Origin: Brevibacterium renqingii
Lineage (GTDB): Bacteria; Actinomycetota; Actinomycetes; Actinomycetales; Brevibacteriaceae
Reading direction: 5' to 3'
Assembly (NCBI RefSeq): GCF_017808105.1
Contig: NZ_JADBHF010000012.1
Span: 62,001 to 126,000 of the forward strand
Length of the DNA stretch: 64,000 nt
The notes beneath the pieces were generated by a model. It made no database searches. It worked only from the letters and a program-made list of their open reading frames with translations, and was not told the DNA's origin. Positions 1 through 10,795 of the stretch are shown one piece after another. Position numbers and translations under genes: made by a program. How positions within the stretch are numbered: position 1 is the stretch's first letter; the number at the start of each line of letters is the position of its first letter.

Positions 1-6
1 CATGGA

Positions 7-438
7 TCAGCGGCCGAGAGCCTTGTGGATCTTCTTCAGCCTGCGATTGAGCACGAAGATCCGCACGGAGCCGATCAGCCCGGCGATGAGGATGCCGCCG
101 ATCGCGGCGAAGAGCATGGCCACTCCCAGCGGCAGCTCGAACTGCCAGCCGAAGTACTGGAACTGGGCGGGCACGTTGTTCTGGAGGATGAAGATGAGGA
201 GCAGGACGACGATGATCGCTCCGATGATGAGCGAGGCCCACATGCCCGCGGACATGCCCGTTCCGCCCTTCGTCGAGGGCAGGTCGTCGGTGTGAGCTGC
301 CGGAGGCTGCGTCTGCTCGTGAGGTTCGATCTCGCGAGTCTCGCCGGTCGTGGGAGCCTCGTCCCCGAGCACGGAATCGGTTTCGGCCAGGAGCTCGTCG
401 GGCGTCTGGGATTCGCCGCGGGGGTCTTGAGTACTCAT
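7..438 (-). CDS. LapA-like (DUF1049) membrane protein
   Basis: A protein of 143 residues from the ATG at 438. The first 60 residues are hydrophilic and acidic (Pro/Glu/Thr rich). Two hydrophobic helices follow (about residues 65-85 and 98-120), with a short loop containing FQYFGWQFELPLGVAML, the typical pattern of LapA/DUF1049 proteins, and a basic tail NRRLKKIHKALGR. The family is linked in E. coli to lipopolysaccharide assembly; in actinobacteria its role is unknown. Other in-frame starts exist at 450, 447 and 519 (GTG). I chose 438 because the protein then begins with a normal hydrophilic stretch. The start codon lies inside a perfect inverted repeat (433-473). It follows isocitrate dehydrogenase on the same strand. 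The stop is at the window edge, so the downstream context is not visible. Confidence 0.8.
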   Translation of the reverse strand: MSTQDPRGESQTPDELLAETDSVLGDEAPTTGETREIEPHEQTQPPAAHTDDLPSTKGGTGMSAGMWASLIIGAIIVVLLLIFILQNNVPAQFQYFGWQFELPLGVAMLFAAIGGILIAGLIGSVRIFVLNRRLKKIHKALGR

Positions 439-473
439 GCGCCCCATCATAACCGCTGATGGGGCGCATGAGT
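433..473. repeat. Perfect 17-bp inverted repeat over a start codon
   Basis: Arms 433-449 (ACTCATGCGCCCCATCA) and 457-473 match without mismatch around a 7-nt loop. It lies 65 nt after the isocitrate dehydrogenase stop and covers the ATG at 438 and the alternative starts of the LapA-like gene. No T-tract follows, so it is not a classical terminator. It may end icd transcripts, hide the downstream start codon, or bind a protein. Confidence 0.85.
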
Positions 474-537
474 CGGGTGGTGAGGCAAGTGTTCGGGGAC
501 CGTTGCCCGGCATGCTCACACCGTGTCGATCATGAGA

Positions 538-2775
<2,238 letters not shown>

Positions 2776-2808
2776 CTACTCCGCATCTTCTTGGGGTTTG
2801 TCAACGCC

Positions 2809-2814
2809 ATCTTA
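2809..2814 (-). promoter_or_regulatory. Probable -10 box of icd
   Basis: TAAGAT read on the minus strand, 43 nt before the icd ATG. A convincing -35 box is not visible. This is assigned by position and resemblance only. Confidence 0.4.
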
Positions 2815-2929
2815 CCTTCACGACGATTTCGGTAGTCCGAGTGGGCCGATGATGGTGCTCACATCCCTGCCCATGAGCGACCGACCTGGCGGGCCCCGGG
2901 CCGACCGCGGGCGAGCGGTCGTTCGGCGG

Positions 2930-2935
2930 TAGTCT
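2930..2935 (+). promoter_or_regulatory. Probable -10 box of tdk
   Basis: TAGTCT, 35 nt before the tdk start. It matches the TANNCT boxes found before several other genes in the window, but here a normal leader with a ribosome site (AAGAGGA) follows. Confidence 0.45.
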
Positions 2936-2970
2936 TCTGTGTCGGCACGGACAACAGAAAGAGGACGACA

Positions 2971-3612
2971 GTGGCCAAGCTCTACTTCCGGTACGGTGCG
3001 ATGAACTCAGGCAAGTCGACCGCTCTGCTGCAGGCCGCCTTCAACTACGAGGAGCGCGGTCAGCGTGTGCTGCTGGCCAAGCCGGTGGTCGATACGAAGG
3101 GTGCCTCCGAGATCGTATCGCGACTGGGAGTGACCCGGGAGGTCGACTTCCTCATCCCCGAACACGGGGATGTCGAGACGATCTACGCCGAACACGCCGA
3201 CTACGTCGATCACGACGCGCTGCTCGAATCGATCGACGCTCCGAAGACTCCGGTCGCCTGCCTGCTCATCGATGAGGCTCAGTTCCTCACCCCGGTTCAA
3301 GTGGATTCGCTCATGCGCATCGCCACGAACTCCTCGGTGCCGGTCATGTGCTACGGGATCCGCACGGACTTCCGGACCAAGGCGTTCCCCGGTTCGGCAC
3401 GCCTGCTGGAGATCGCCCACACCCTCGAAGAGCTCAAGACGATCTGCCGCTGCGGTCGCAAGGCCATGTTCAACGGCCGACTCGTCGACGGACAATTCAT
3501 CTTCGCCGGCGATCAGGTCGCCATCGACGGCAATGCCGTGACCTATGAGTCGCTGTGCCCACGCTGTTATCTCGAGTACTCCGGCGGTAGGCTGACCACG
3601 CAAGACTCCTGA
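2971..3612 (+). CDS. tdk: Thymidine kinase
   Basis: A 213-residue type II thymidine kinase, which phosphorylates thymidine to dTMP in nucleoside salvage. Visible motifs are the P-loop GAMNSGKST (residues 9-17), the Walker-B-like LLIDEAQFL (98-106), and cysteines C159, C161, C196 and C199 that should bind the structural zinc. The start is GTG at 2971 with AAGAGGA at a good distance. Length and motif order are normal. Nothing suggests co-transcription with icd, which is divergent. The following hydrolase gene starts 56 nt downstream with its own strong ribosome site and may be co-transcribed. Confidence 0.96.
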   Translation: MAKLYFRYGAMNSGKSTALLQAAFNYEERGQRVLLAKPVVDTKGASEIVSRLGVTREVDFLIPEHGDVETIYAEHADYVDHDALLESIDAPKTPVACLLIDEAQFLTPVQVDSLMRIATNSSVPVMCYGIRTDFRTKAFPGSARLLEIAHTLEELKTICRCGRKAMFNGRLVDGQFIFAGDQVAIDGNAVTYESLCPRCYLEYSGGRLTTQDS

Positions 3613-3667
3613 CCGCACCGACATCGGATCCCCCGTCGAACCCCACTTTCTTCTCAAGGAGCCTCAG

Positions 3668-4447
3668 ATGCGCATCGCCCTCCGCGCCTTCAACGACAAT
3701 CCCGGTTCTCCCGTCCTCGTCTTCGGCAATGCGCTGGGAACGAGGATGCCGCTGTGGTCGGCGGTGGCCGGCCGACTGACCGATGATTTCCAGATCTTCA
3801 TCTCCGACCTGCCCGGGCACACCCTGCCGGCAGACGAAACGCTGAGCGAGGCGACCGAACCGTTCACGATCGCAGACCTGGCATCCGGCCTCGTCGAGTC
3901 GCTGGCCGCGGTCGGCGTGGACTCCTTCACCTACTGCGGCGTCTCGATCTCCGGTGCGATCGGGCTGACTCTCGCTCTCAACCACCCCGAAGCGCTGACC
4001 GGGCTCATCGCCTGCGCGACCGGCGAGAAGCTCGGCACCGAACAGACATGGGATGACCGGATCGCCGAGGTCCGCGCCGACGGCACTCGCGGACTCGTCG
4101 ACGACACGGCCGACCGCTGGTTCGCCGCCGGATTCCTCGGCGAGGACATCGCCGCCGGGCCTCTCGTCCTCGCCGACCTCGCCCTGGTCGACGATGAAGC
4201 GTACATCGCGGCCGCCACCGCCGCGAAGTCCTATGACCTCAGCGGTTCGCTGCAGGCCATCACCGTGCCGACCCTGTTCCTAGCCGGGGCCCAAGACCCT
4301 GGCTTCTCACCGGAGGCGATGTCATCCTTGGCCGATCAGGTCGACGGGTCGCGACTCGTCTCCGTCCCCGATTCCGCCCACCTGCCGATGGTCGAACACC
4401 CGGACCTCGTCGTCGACCACATCCACAGTTTCTGCAGCGGCCTCTGA
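3668..4447 (+). CDS. Alpha/beta hydrolase, PcaD-like
   Basis: A 259-residue alpha/beta-hydrolase-fold protein resembling 3-oxoadipate enol-lactonases (PcaD). The oxyanion region is FGNALGTRMPLW near residue 20. The nucleophile elbow reads CGVSISGAIG (about 94-103), so the residue two after the nucleophilic Ser is Ser rather than the usual Gly. LFLAGAQDPGF carries the acid (about 205-215) and SAHLPMVEHP the catalytic His. AAGGAG precedes the ATG. No other pca or aromatic-catabolic gene is nearby, so true lactonase activity is doubtful; a general esterase is equally possible. Confidence 0.8.
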   Translation: MRIALRAFNDNPGSPVLVFGNALGTRMPLWSAVAGRLTDDFQIFISDLPGHTLPADETLSEATEPFTIADLASGLVESLAAVGVDSFTYCGVSISGAIGLTLALNHPEALTGLIACATGEKLGTEQTWDDRIAEVRADGTRGLVDDTADRWFAAGFLGEDIAAGPLVLADLALVDDEAYIAAATAAKSYDLSGSLQAITVPTLFLAGAQDPGFSPEAMSSLADQVDGSRLVSVPDSAHLPMVEHPDLVVDHIHSFCSGL

Positions 4448-4500
4448 GCACGGCTGGTCGTGGCCGGCCCAGGGAACACCTCTGATCTCTTTGCGGCAGG

Positions 4501-4565
4501 CTGCAGGGCTTCTGCCGCCGGCGGCAGAGATCGCACGATCGACTGCGCGGCCCCTGCAGTAGGCT
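4501..4565. promoter_or_regulatory. Nested palindrome and -10 box before the anion transporter
   Basis: An 18-bp perfect palindrome TCTGCCGCCGGCGGCAGA (4511-4528) sits inside a wider inverted pair CTGCAGGG (4501-4508) and CCCTGCAG (4552-4559). A TAGGCT box (4560-4565) follows at once, about 40 nt before the transporter ATG. The arrangement fits a repressor operator overlapping the -35 region; alternatively it could be a terminator hairpin for the preceding hydrolase gene. Confidence 0.5.
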
Positions 4566-4605
4566 GGGTGGAAACACAGGCGAATCTGCTCGATGAGGAG
4601 TGAGA

Positions 4606-6207
4606 ATGTCCCCACATCCGACGTCCCCTGACGGTGCCTCGACCGAGATCGATATGCGCTCCCCGGGCGAACGAGCGCCCGGAGTCATGCGCAGCACGCT
4701 GCGGATCCGCTGGACCGGCTTCCTGCTCGGACTGATCTTCTCGACTCTCATCTACGCGGTCATGCCCGCCGAGGTCGGCCATCCGGCGAAGCTGACCGCG
4801 GCGGTCGCGGTCCTCATGGCGGCATGGTGGATGACCGAGGCGCTGCCGATCGCGGCGACCTCCCTGGTTCCGCTCGTCGCCTTCCCGGTGCTGGGAACCG
4901 ATGTGGAGATGGAAGCGGTCGGCGCCTCCTACGGCAATCCGATCATCTTCCTGTTCCTCGGCGGCTTCCTCATCGCCCTGTCCATGCAGCGCTGGAACCT
5001 GCACCGGCGGATCGCGCTGGTGACGCTGAGCATCATGGGGGACCGACCCGGTCCGATGATCGCGGGCTTCATGATCGCCACCGGCTTCATCTCGATGTGG
5101 GTCTCGAACACCGCCACCGCGGTGATGATGCTGCCGATCGGCGTTTCGGTGCTCATGATCGTCTCGAAGGTCGTCGGGTCCGCTCTCACCGACGGAACCG
5201 ACGAGGCCGATGTCGGGGGCGAAGGCGAGTCGAGCGCCGACGACACCGGTCTCGGAGCTGTGGTGAAGTCCAACTTCGGCACCGCACTCATGCTCGGCAT
5301 CGCCTATTCGGCCTCCATCGGCTCACTCGGCACCATCATCGGCACCCCGCCGAACCTCTTCCTCGTCGGCTACCTCAAGGACAACCACGACATCTCGATC
5401 GGCTTCGGCCAGTGGATGCTCGTGGGCGTGCCTCTGTCGATCGTGATGATGGCCATCGCCTGGTTCCTGCTCGTCAAGGTGCTGTTCAAACCCGAGATCG
5501 ACAGGATTCCGGGCGGGCGCGAACTCATCCGCGACGAGCTGCACAAGCTCGGTCCCATGTCGATGGGCGAAAAGCTCGTGCTGGCCATGTTCGTCCTCGC
5601 CGCGGCGAGCTGGATCTCTCTGCCGCTGATCTTCGACGAACCGCCGATCACCGATGAGGGGGTCGCCATGGTCGTCGGCCTCCTCCTCTTCCTCATCCCG
5701 GGAGGAGCCAATCGCGGTGTCCGTCTGCTCGACTGGGAGACTGCGGAGAAGCTGCCGTGGGGAGTGCTGCTCCTCTTCGGCGGCGGTCTCGCGCTCTCGG
5801 CGCAGTTCTCCTCCTCAGGGCTGACCGAGTGGATCGGGAAGACGACGAGCGGCCTCGGCGTTCTGCCCACGGTGTTCGTCGTCGCCATCTTCGCCGCGAT
5901 CATCCTCTTCCTCACCGAGCTGACCTCGAACACCGCGACCGCGGCGACATTCGTTCCCGTCGTCGGGGGAGTGGCGATGGGCCTCGAACTCGATCCGCTG
6001 CTGCTGACGATCCCCGTCGCTCTGGCCGCGACATGCGCGTTCATGCTGCCTGTGGCCACCCCGCCCAATGCCGTGGCATTCGGCTCCGGCTATGTCACCG
6101 TGGCGCAGATGGTCAAGGGCGGACTGTGGCTCAACGTCATCGGCATCGTGCTGATCACCCTCACGGTGTATCTGCTCGCTGTTCCGGTATTCGGGATCGC
6201 TGTCTGA
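4606..6207 (+). CDS. DASS/SLC13-family anion:sodium symporter
   Basis: A 533-residue polytopic membrane protein of the divalent anion:Na+ symporter family, which imports dicarboxylates, citrate or sulfate. Both hallmark SNT motifs are present: SNTATAVMM in the first half and TSNTATAATF in the second, each in a re-entrant hairpin in known structures. The segment GTIIGTPPNLFLVGY and the end part PVATPPNAVAFGSGYV are also typical. A hydrophilic loop (about residues 185-220, Asp/Glu/Gly rich) separates early helices. ATG 4606 has GAGGAG five nt upstream; the GTG at 4600 is less likely. Substrate cannot be told from sequence. A palindrome before it suggests regulated expression. Confidence 0.9.
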   Translation: MSPHPTSPDGASTEIDMRSPGERAPGVMRSTLRIRWTGFLLGLIFSTLIYAVMPAEVGHPAKLTAAVAVLMAAWWMTEALPIAATSLVPLVAFPVLGTDVEMEAVGASYGNPIIFLFLGGFLIALSMQRWNLHRRIALVTLSIMGDRPGPMIAGFMIATGFISMWVSNTATAVMMLPIGVSVLMIVSKVVGSALTDGTDEADVGGEGESSADDTGLGAVVKSNFGTALMLGIAYSASIGSLGTIIGTPPNLFLVGYLKDNHDISIGFGQWMLVGVPLSIVMMAIAWFLLVKVLFKPEIDRIPGGRELIRDELHKLGPMSMGEKLVLAMFVLAAASWISLPLIFDEPPITDEGVAMVVGLLLFLIPGGANRGVRLLDWETAEKLPWGVLLLFGGGLALSAQFSSSGLTEWIGKTTSGLGVLPTVFVVAIFAAIILFLTELTSNTATAATFVPVVGGVAMGLELDPLLLTIPVALAATCAFMLPVATPPNAVAFGSGYVTVAQMVKGGLWLNVIGIVLITLTVYLLAVPVFGIAV

Positions 6208-6235
6208 GCACGCAGCGAACTGGCAGAATTGAGCC

Positions 6236-7306
6236 ATGACTCAGCTCTTCGAACCGCTCACCCTGCGCGGGACCGAGATCCCCAATCGGATCTGGCTCGC
6301 ACCGATGTGCCAGTACTCCTGCGAGGCCGAGGACGGCATGCCCGGTCCCTGGCACCTCGTCCATCTCGGCGCACGTGCGCAGGGAGGGTTCGGTCTCATC
6401 CTCACCGAGGCCTCCGCCGTCACCCCCGAAGGACGCATCTCCCCGCAGGACGCCGGCATCTGGAACGACGAGCAGGCCGAATCCTGGTCGGCCGTCGTCG
6501 ACTTCGTCCACTCCCAGGGCAGCGTCATCGGCGTCCAACTTGCGCACGCGGGTCGCAAGGCGAGCACCTATCGGCCCTTCGCCGGCGAGCCCAAGGGCAG
6601 CGTTCCCGAATCGGACGGAGGCTGGCCGACTGCCGGCGCAAGCGCCATCGCCTATCCGAAGCTCGCCGAACCGGTGGAGATGACGACAGACGACATCGCC
6701 GAGGTGGTCGACGCCTTCGCGTCCGCGGCCGCGCGGGCGATCGACGCCGGGTTCGACCTCGTCGAGCTCCACGCCGCACACGGCTATCTGCTCCACTCCT
6801 TCCTGTCGCCTCTGTCGAACCAGCGCAGCGACCGCTACGGGGGCGATCTGGCCGGGCGTTCCCGCCTGCTGAACGAGGTGTACGCGGCTGTGCGTGCAGA
6901 AGTCGGTGAGGAGGTTCCGGTCTTCGTCCGCATCTCGGCCAGCGAATGGCACGAAGGCGGCTTCGACATCGCCGAGGCGGCCGAGGTCTGCCGGGACCTG
7001 TCCGAAGCCGGAGTCGACCTCATCGACGTCTCCTCCGGAGGCAACTATCCGGTGCGCGTTCCCATCGGTCCCGGCTACCAGGTGTCCCTGGCGGCAGCGA
7101 TCCGCGCCGAGGGCGTGGCGACCGGTACCGTCGGGCTGATCACCGACCCGAAGCAGGCCGAGACCATTCTGAGCACCGGCCAGGCCGATGCGATCTTCAT
7201 GGCCCGTGCCGCGCTGCGCGAACCCTCCTGGCCGCAGCGGGCCGCCCACGTCCTCGGCGTCGAACCCGCCCCCTATCCTCCGCAGTACACGCGCGGAGCC
7301 TGGTGA
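6236..7306 (+). CDS. Old Yellow Enzyme, YqjM-type ene-reductase
   Basis: A 356-residue FMN-dependent NAD(P)H:flavin oxidoreductase. The early motif APMCQYS with Cys25 marks the YqjM/thermophilic-like class, where this Cys tunes the flavin. LAHAGRKAS provides flavin and ligand contacts, and HAAHGYLLHSFLSPLSNQR is a conserved barrel segment. Such enzymes reduce activated C=C bonds, often of electrophiles; the natural substrate is unknown. A CAGAAT box lies six nt before the ATG and no ribosome site is visible, so it may be leaderless. The MBL-fold gene follows 73 nt later. Confidence 0.93.
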   Translation: MTQLFEPLTLRGTEIPNRIWLAPMCQYSCEAEDGMPGPWHLVHLGARAQGGFGLILTEASAVTPEGRISPQDAGIWNDEQAESWSAVVDFVHSQGSVIGVQLAHAGRKASTYRPFAGEPKGSVPESDGGWPTAGASAIAYPKLAEPVEMTTDDIAEVVDAFASAAARAIDAGFDLVELHAAHGYLLHSFLSPLSNQRSDRYGGDLAGRSRLLNEVYAAVRAEVGEEVPVFVRISASEWHEGGFDIAEAAEVCRDLSEAGVDLIDVSSGGNYPVRVPIGPGYQVSLAAAIRAEGVATGTVGLITDPKQAETILSTGQADAIFMARAALREPSWPQRAAHVLGVEPAPYPPQYTRGAW

Positions 7307-7379
7307 CCGAACCCTGATCCCTGCGGAGAGCCCGCAGCCGACGCACAGAACAGTCCACAGCGTGAAGAGGAGTACGGAA

Positions 7380-8033
7380 ATGAACATGATCGAGACCGAG
7401 CACGTGGCCATCCGTTCGATCGCAGTCTCCGAGATGGAGAACAACGTCTACCTGCTCACGGCCAAGGAGACCGGGTCGCAGGTGCTCATCGACGCTGCCG
7501 ATGATGCTGAGGCGATCACAGAGCTCGTGGCCTCCGGGACTGAAGACACCGAGGCGGAGACCACGCTGAGGGCGATCATCACCACCCACCGGCATTGGGA
7601 TCACATTCGGGCGCTGCCGGCCGTCTCGGCGCAGCATCCGGCGGCGATGACCATCGCTGGGGTCGACGATGCCACAGCCATCACCGAGGCCGAAGGCGTG
7701 GAGATCGCGCACACCGTCGACCACCTCGACGTCGGCGATTTCGGCGGGTTCGTCCTCCAGGCGATCGCTCTGCGCGGGCACACACCCGGCTCGATCGCAC
7801 TGCTGCTGAGCGACGGGGGGCGGACGATCCTGTTCTCCGGCGACTCTCTGTTCCCGGGCGGACCGGGCAAGACGTGGTCGAAGGCGGATTTCACCTCGCT
7901 CATGGATGACCTCGAAGAGCGGGTATTCGGCCAGCTGCCCGACGACACCCTCGTGCTTCCCGGCCACGGGGACTCGACCACGGTGGGGCAGGAGCGTCCG
8001 AACCTGGGGGAGTGGCGCGCACGCGGCTGGTGA
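7380..8033 (+). CDS. Metallo-beta-lactamase-fold hydrolase, glyoxalase II-like
   Basis: A 217-residue MBL-fold enzyme. TTHRHWDHI (around residues 63-71) matches the THxHxDH zinc motif, RGHTPGSIALLL gives the next His, FSGDSLFPGG the bridging Asp, and LPGHGDST the last His. This set is typical of glyoxalase II and other thioesterases. ATG 7380 is preceded by AAGAGGAG at 7 nt, which rules out upstream in-frame starts inside the OYE gene. Co-transcription with the OYE is plausible, which could pair reduction of electrophiles with thioester clearance, though this is inference. Confidence 0.9.
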   Translation: MNMIETEHVAIRSIAVSEMENNVYLLTAKETGSQVLIDAADDAEAITELVASGTEDTEAETTLRAIITTHRHWDHIRALPAVSAQHPAAMTIAGVDDATAITEAEGVEIAHTVDHLDVGDFGGFVLQAIALRGHTPGSIALLLSDGGRTILFSGDSLFPGGPGKTWSKADFTSLMDDLEERVFGQLPDDTLVLPGHGDSTTVGQERPNLGEWRARGW

Positions 8034-8037
8034 GGTC

Positions 8038-8628
8038 TCAGCTCGGCAGAGCCGCGAAGCCGAGCACCGCCCAGGCGATGGCGAGGAGACCGACGGCAAT
8101 GACGCCGAGGTTCCAGATGGTTTCGATCCTCCGCTTCCCGCCGGGATTCGCCAGTTCCTCATCGCTGAGTCCGGCATAGCGGTCGAGCACGGTGCCGACG
8201 GCCGGGTTCGGATTCTCGACCAGGCGGCGGATGTCGTGCTCGTCCCTCTCCCATTTCTTGCCCCTGCCGGCCAGCGGCCAGGAGGAGAACTTCTTCTCGT
8301 GGGTGCGCACAGTGAGGCCGAAGTGCGTCTCGAAGCCATCGATGAGGTTCCACGGAATGGTCACCGTCTGCAGCGGGTTGACGAGCACGAGCTCGCTGCG
8401 GTGCAGCTCCACGCGCGGGAATCGGTAGAGCACGAAGACCAAGGTCGCGACGGCCAGCGGGATCCCTGCGGCGGCGAGTCCGCGCAGGGAGAAGTCGCCG
8501 ATGAGAATCGAGATGACGCCGATGGAGCAGAGGCCGGCGACGACGAAGAACAGAGCTGTGGAGCTCGTCGTTCGCACGATCGTCGACTGAAGACTTGCTG
8601 AATTGCGATCCATCTCACTGTTAGCCAC
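8038..8628 (-). CDS. Two-segment membrane protein with PH-like domain
   Basis: A 196-residue protein with two close hydrophobic helices near residues 22-60, a soluble part (FPRVELHRSELVLVNPLQTV, then IPWNLIDGFET) that resembles bacterial PH domains (PF10756-like), and a third helix near the C-terminus. No function is assigned. The GTG start at 8628 has AGGA at seven nt; an ATG at 8613 is a weaker alternative. It converges with the MBL-fold gene (4-nt gap) and is divergent from the peptide transporter. Confidence 0.75.
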   Translation of the reverse strand: MANSEMDRNSASLQSTIVRTTSSTALFFVVAGLCSIGVISILIGDFSLRGLAAAGIPLAVATLVFVLYRFPRVELHRSELVLVNPLQTVTIPWNLIDGFETHFGLTVRTHEKKFSSWPLAGRGKKWERDEHDIRRLVENPNPAVGTVLDRYAGLSDEELANPGGKRRIETIWNLGVIAVGLLAIAWAVLGFAALPS

Positions 8629-8886
8629 CTGGCCATCCTATCCACTGAGACTGGACAAAACTTGTCCGTTCCCTTGATCTCGAAACAGTAACGATTCGGT
8701 TTTTTGCTCAATATGTGGACTCGGTCACAGTCGCGAGTGAATTAACTTTGAGGCAACCCATGTGAAAAACATGAACGCGATCACGTCCGATCGGAATGTG
8801 CCGACGGGGCAACCGTGATCGGAATGCATCCCGGTCTTGGGGTGCACGTACGAGGGTGACTCGCCCTAAGACAACAAGGAGAGAAC
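8629..8886. promoter_or_regulatory. Divergent promoter region of the peptide transporter
   Basis: This 258-bp gap is clearly more AT-rich than its surroundings between about 8650 and 8775. It holds an inverted repeat CATGT-GAAAA-ACATG (8759-8773) that could be an operator. The ribosome site AAGGAGA (8878-8884) lies directly before the GTG of the binding-protein gene. Confidence 0.5.
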
Positions 8887-10692
8887 GTGAACAAGCGCTT
8901 CCTCGCGGCCGGCGCCTCAGTGGCCGCAGCCGCAATGGTGCTCACCGCATGCACACCCCCTGGCGGCGGCGATGACAATGACGCATCGAAGGATACGAAC
9001 CTCAACATCGGTTGGAACGAATCCTTCCGCTCGATGAACACTCTGACTGCGAACGGCAATGCGACCTCGAACGCCATTCTCACCTACCTGATGAACGACA
9101 ACTTCGGGTACTACAACGACGACCTCGAGGTCACCGACGGCAACCTTGGCAAGGTCGAGAGAGTCTCGGAGGACCCGCTCAAGGTCAAATACTCCTTCAA
9201 TGACGATGCAAAGTGGTCGGACGGGACCCCTGTCGATGCCGCGGACCTGGCGCTCACCTGGGCCGGAATGTCATCGAACTTCAATACCGTCGAAAGCAAC
9301 TCCGACGACGAGGGCAACGTCAAGAAGAACGACGAGGACACGGTCTACTTCGACTCGTCGACGATCGGCGCCTCGCTCATCAAGGATTTCCCTGAGATTT
9401 CCGACGACGGCAAGGAACTCACGTTCGAGTACACGAAGCCCTATTCCGATTGGGCCGATGAGTTCGGCATCGGCGCTGACGGCGTCGGCGTGCCCGCGCA
9501 CATCGTGGCGAAGAAGGCCTTGGGAATCGATGACGCCGAAAAAGGCAAACAGGCGATCCTCGACGCGATCAAGGACAAGGACACGAAGAAGCTGTCGAAG
9601 ATCTCGAACGTGTGGAACACCGGCTTCGATTTCACTTCGATGCCCGAGGACGAGGACCTGCTGGTCCACAGCGGTCCGTACAAGATGACGAAGTTCGAAG
9701 AGGGACAGTACGTGACCCTCGAACTCGATGACAACTACAGCGGCCCGACGAAACCGAAGATCAACACCATCACTGTGCGCTACAACGGCGACCCGATGGC
9801 CATGGTCCAGGCCGTGGAGAACGGCGAAGTGGACCTCACTCAGCCTCAGGCGACATCCGATGTGCTTTCTGCGGCCGAGGACCTTGACGGAGTCAAGGTC
9901 GACACCGGCGACGATGCGACTTATGAGCATGTCGATTTCACCTTCGACAACAAGGGGCCGTTCGATCCCGCAGCCAATGGCGGCGACGAGGACAAAGCGA
10001 GGAAGGTTCGCCAGGCCTTCCTCAAGACAGTTCCGCGTCAGGACATCGTCGACAAGATCATCAAACCGCTGAACCCCGACGCCAAGACCAGGGACTCGTT
10101 CAACCAGGTGCCCGGCTCACCGATGTACGACGCCATCGTCAAGGGCAACGGAATGGAGGAGCTCAAGGAAGTCGATGTCGATGGCGCGAAGAAGCTGCTC
10201 AAGGAAGCAGGCGTCGACAGCCCGACGGTTCGTGTCATGTATGACAACACGAACTCGCGTCGTCAGCAGGAGTTCCAGCTGATCAAGGAATCGGCTGAGA
10301 AGGCCGGCTTCGAGATCAAGGACGTCGGAGACGTCAACTGGGGCACCCGCCTCGGCGACGGCACTTACGACGTTGCGCTCTTCGGCTGGCAGTCCGAGGG
10401 CACCGGCATCACGGAGTCCGATGCGAACTACCGCACCGGTGCTCAGAACAACTACGGCGGCTACTCGAGCAAGAAGACCGACAAGATCCTCGACAAGATC
10501 CTTGTGGCGCCCGAGGAAGACCAGGAGAAGCTGTCAACGCAGCTGGAGAAGCAGCTCACCGATGATGCGTTCGGTGCGCCGCTGTTCCAGTTCCCATCGC
10601 TGCTCATCTACAACGAGAAGCTCAAGAACGCTTCGACGATCACGGTGTCGCCGACACTGATGTGGAACTACTGGGAGTGGGAAGTCAACTGA
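8887..10692 (+). CDS. Peptide ABC transporter substrate-binding lipoprotein
   Basis: A 601-residue family 5 extracellular solute-binding protein (OppA/DppA type). The N-terminal signal MNKRFLAAG... ends in the lipobox LTAC with Cys22, so it should be lipid-anchored outside the membrane. The mature part is Lys/Asp rich, as in many actinobacterial oligopeptide binders. The SBP5 hallmark is the region YSFNDDAKWSDGTPVDAADL near residue 100. GTG start with AAGGAGA. It is the first gene of a four-gene operon; a terminator-like hairpin after it probably gives it higher expression than the permeases. Ligand is not predictable beyond peptide or nickel-peptide type. Confidence 0.94.
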   Translation: MNKRFLAAGASVAAAAMVLTACTPPGGGDDNDASKDTNLNIGWNESFRSMNTLTANGNATSNAILTYLMNDNFGYYNDDLEVTDGNLGKVERVSEDPLKVKYSFNDDAKWSDGTPVDAADLALTWAGMSSNFNTVESNSDDEGNVKKNDEDTVYFDSSTIGASLIKDFPEISDDGKELTFEYTKPYSDWADEFGIGADGVGVPAHIVAKKALGIDDAEKGKQAILDAIKDKDTKKLSKISNVWNTGFDFTSMPEDEDLLVHSGPYKMTKFEEGQYVTLELDDNYSGPTKPKINTITVRYNGDPMAMVQAVENGEVDLTQPQATSDVLSAAEDLDGVKVDTGDDATYEHVDFTFDNKGPFDPAANGGDEDKARKVRQAFLKTVPRQDIVDKIIKPLNPDAKTRDSFNQVPGSPMYDAIVKGNGMEELKEVDVDGAKKLLKEAGVDSPTVRVMYDNTNSRRQQEFQLIKESAEKAGFEIKDVGDVNWGTRLGDGTYDVALFGWQSEGTGITESDANYRTGAQNNYGGYSSKKTDKILDKILVAPEEDQEKLSTQLEKQLTDDAFGAPLFQFPSLLIYNEKLKNASTITVSPTLMWNYWEWEVN

Positions 10693-10727
10693 TCCGCGTC
10701 CGACGCGGTCGGTTCCTCTCCACCCTT

Positions 10728-10769
10728 GCTGCTGTGGGGATCACTGTGTGGTCCCCACAGCGGCGTTTT
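10728..10769 (+). terminator. Intra-operon terminator-like hairpin
   Basis: GCTGCTGTGGGGA (10728-10740) pairs with TCCCCACAGCGGC (10752-10764), 13 bp including one G-U pair, loop 11 nt, followed by GTTTT. It lies between the binding-protein gene and the first permease, so partial termination would set the usual excess of binding protein. Confidence 0.75.
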
Positions 10770-10795
10770 CGGAAGATTGAAACGGACACCACATC

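Noticed and set aside
7-519. Longer LapA-like protein starting at GTG 519
   Set aside because: The added 27 residues run through the inverted repeat and look non-coding; homologue-like sequence begins at 438.
3668-4447. Assignment as a true pcaD of the beta-ketoadipate pathway
   Set aside because: No other pca genes nearby and the nucleophile elbow departs from the usual GxSxG; kept as a general alpha/beta hydrolase.
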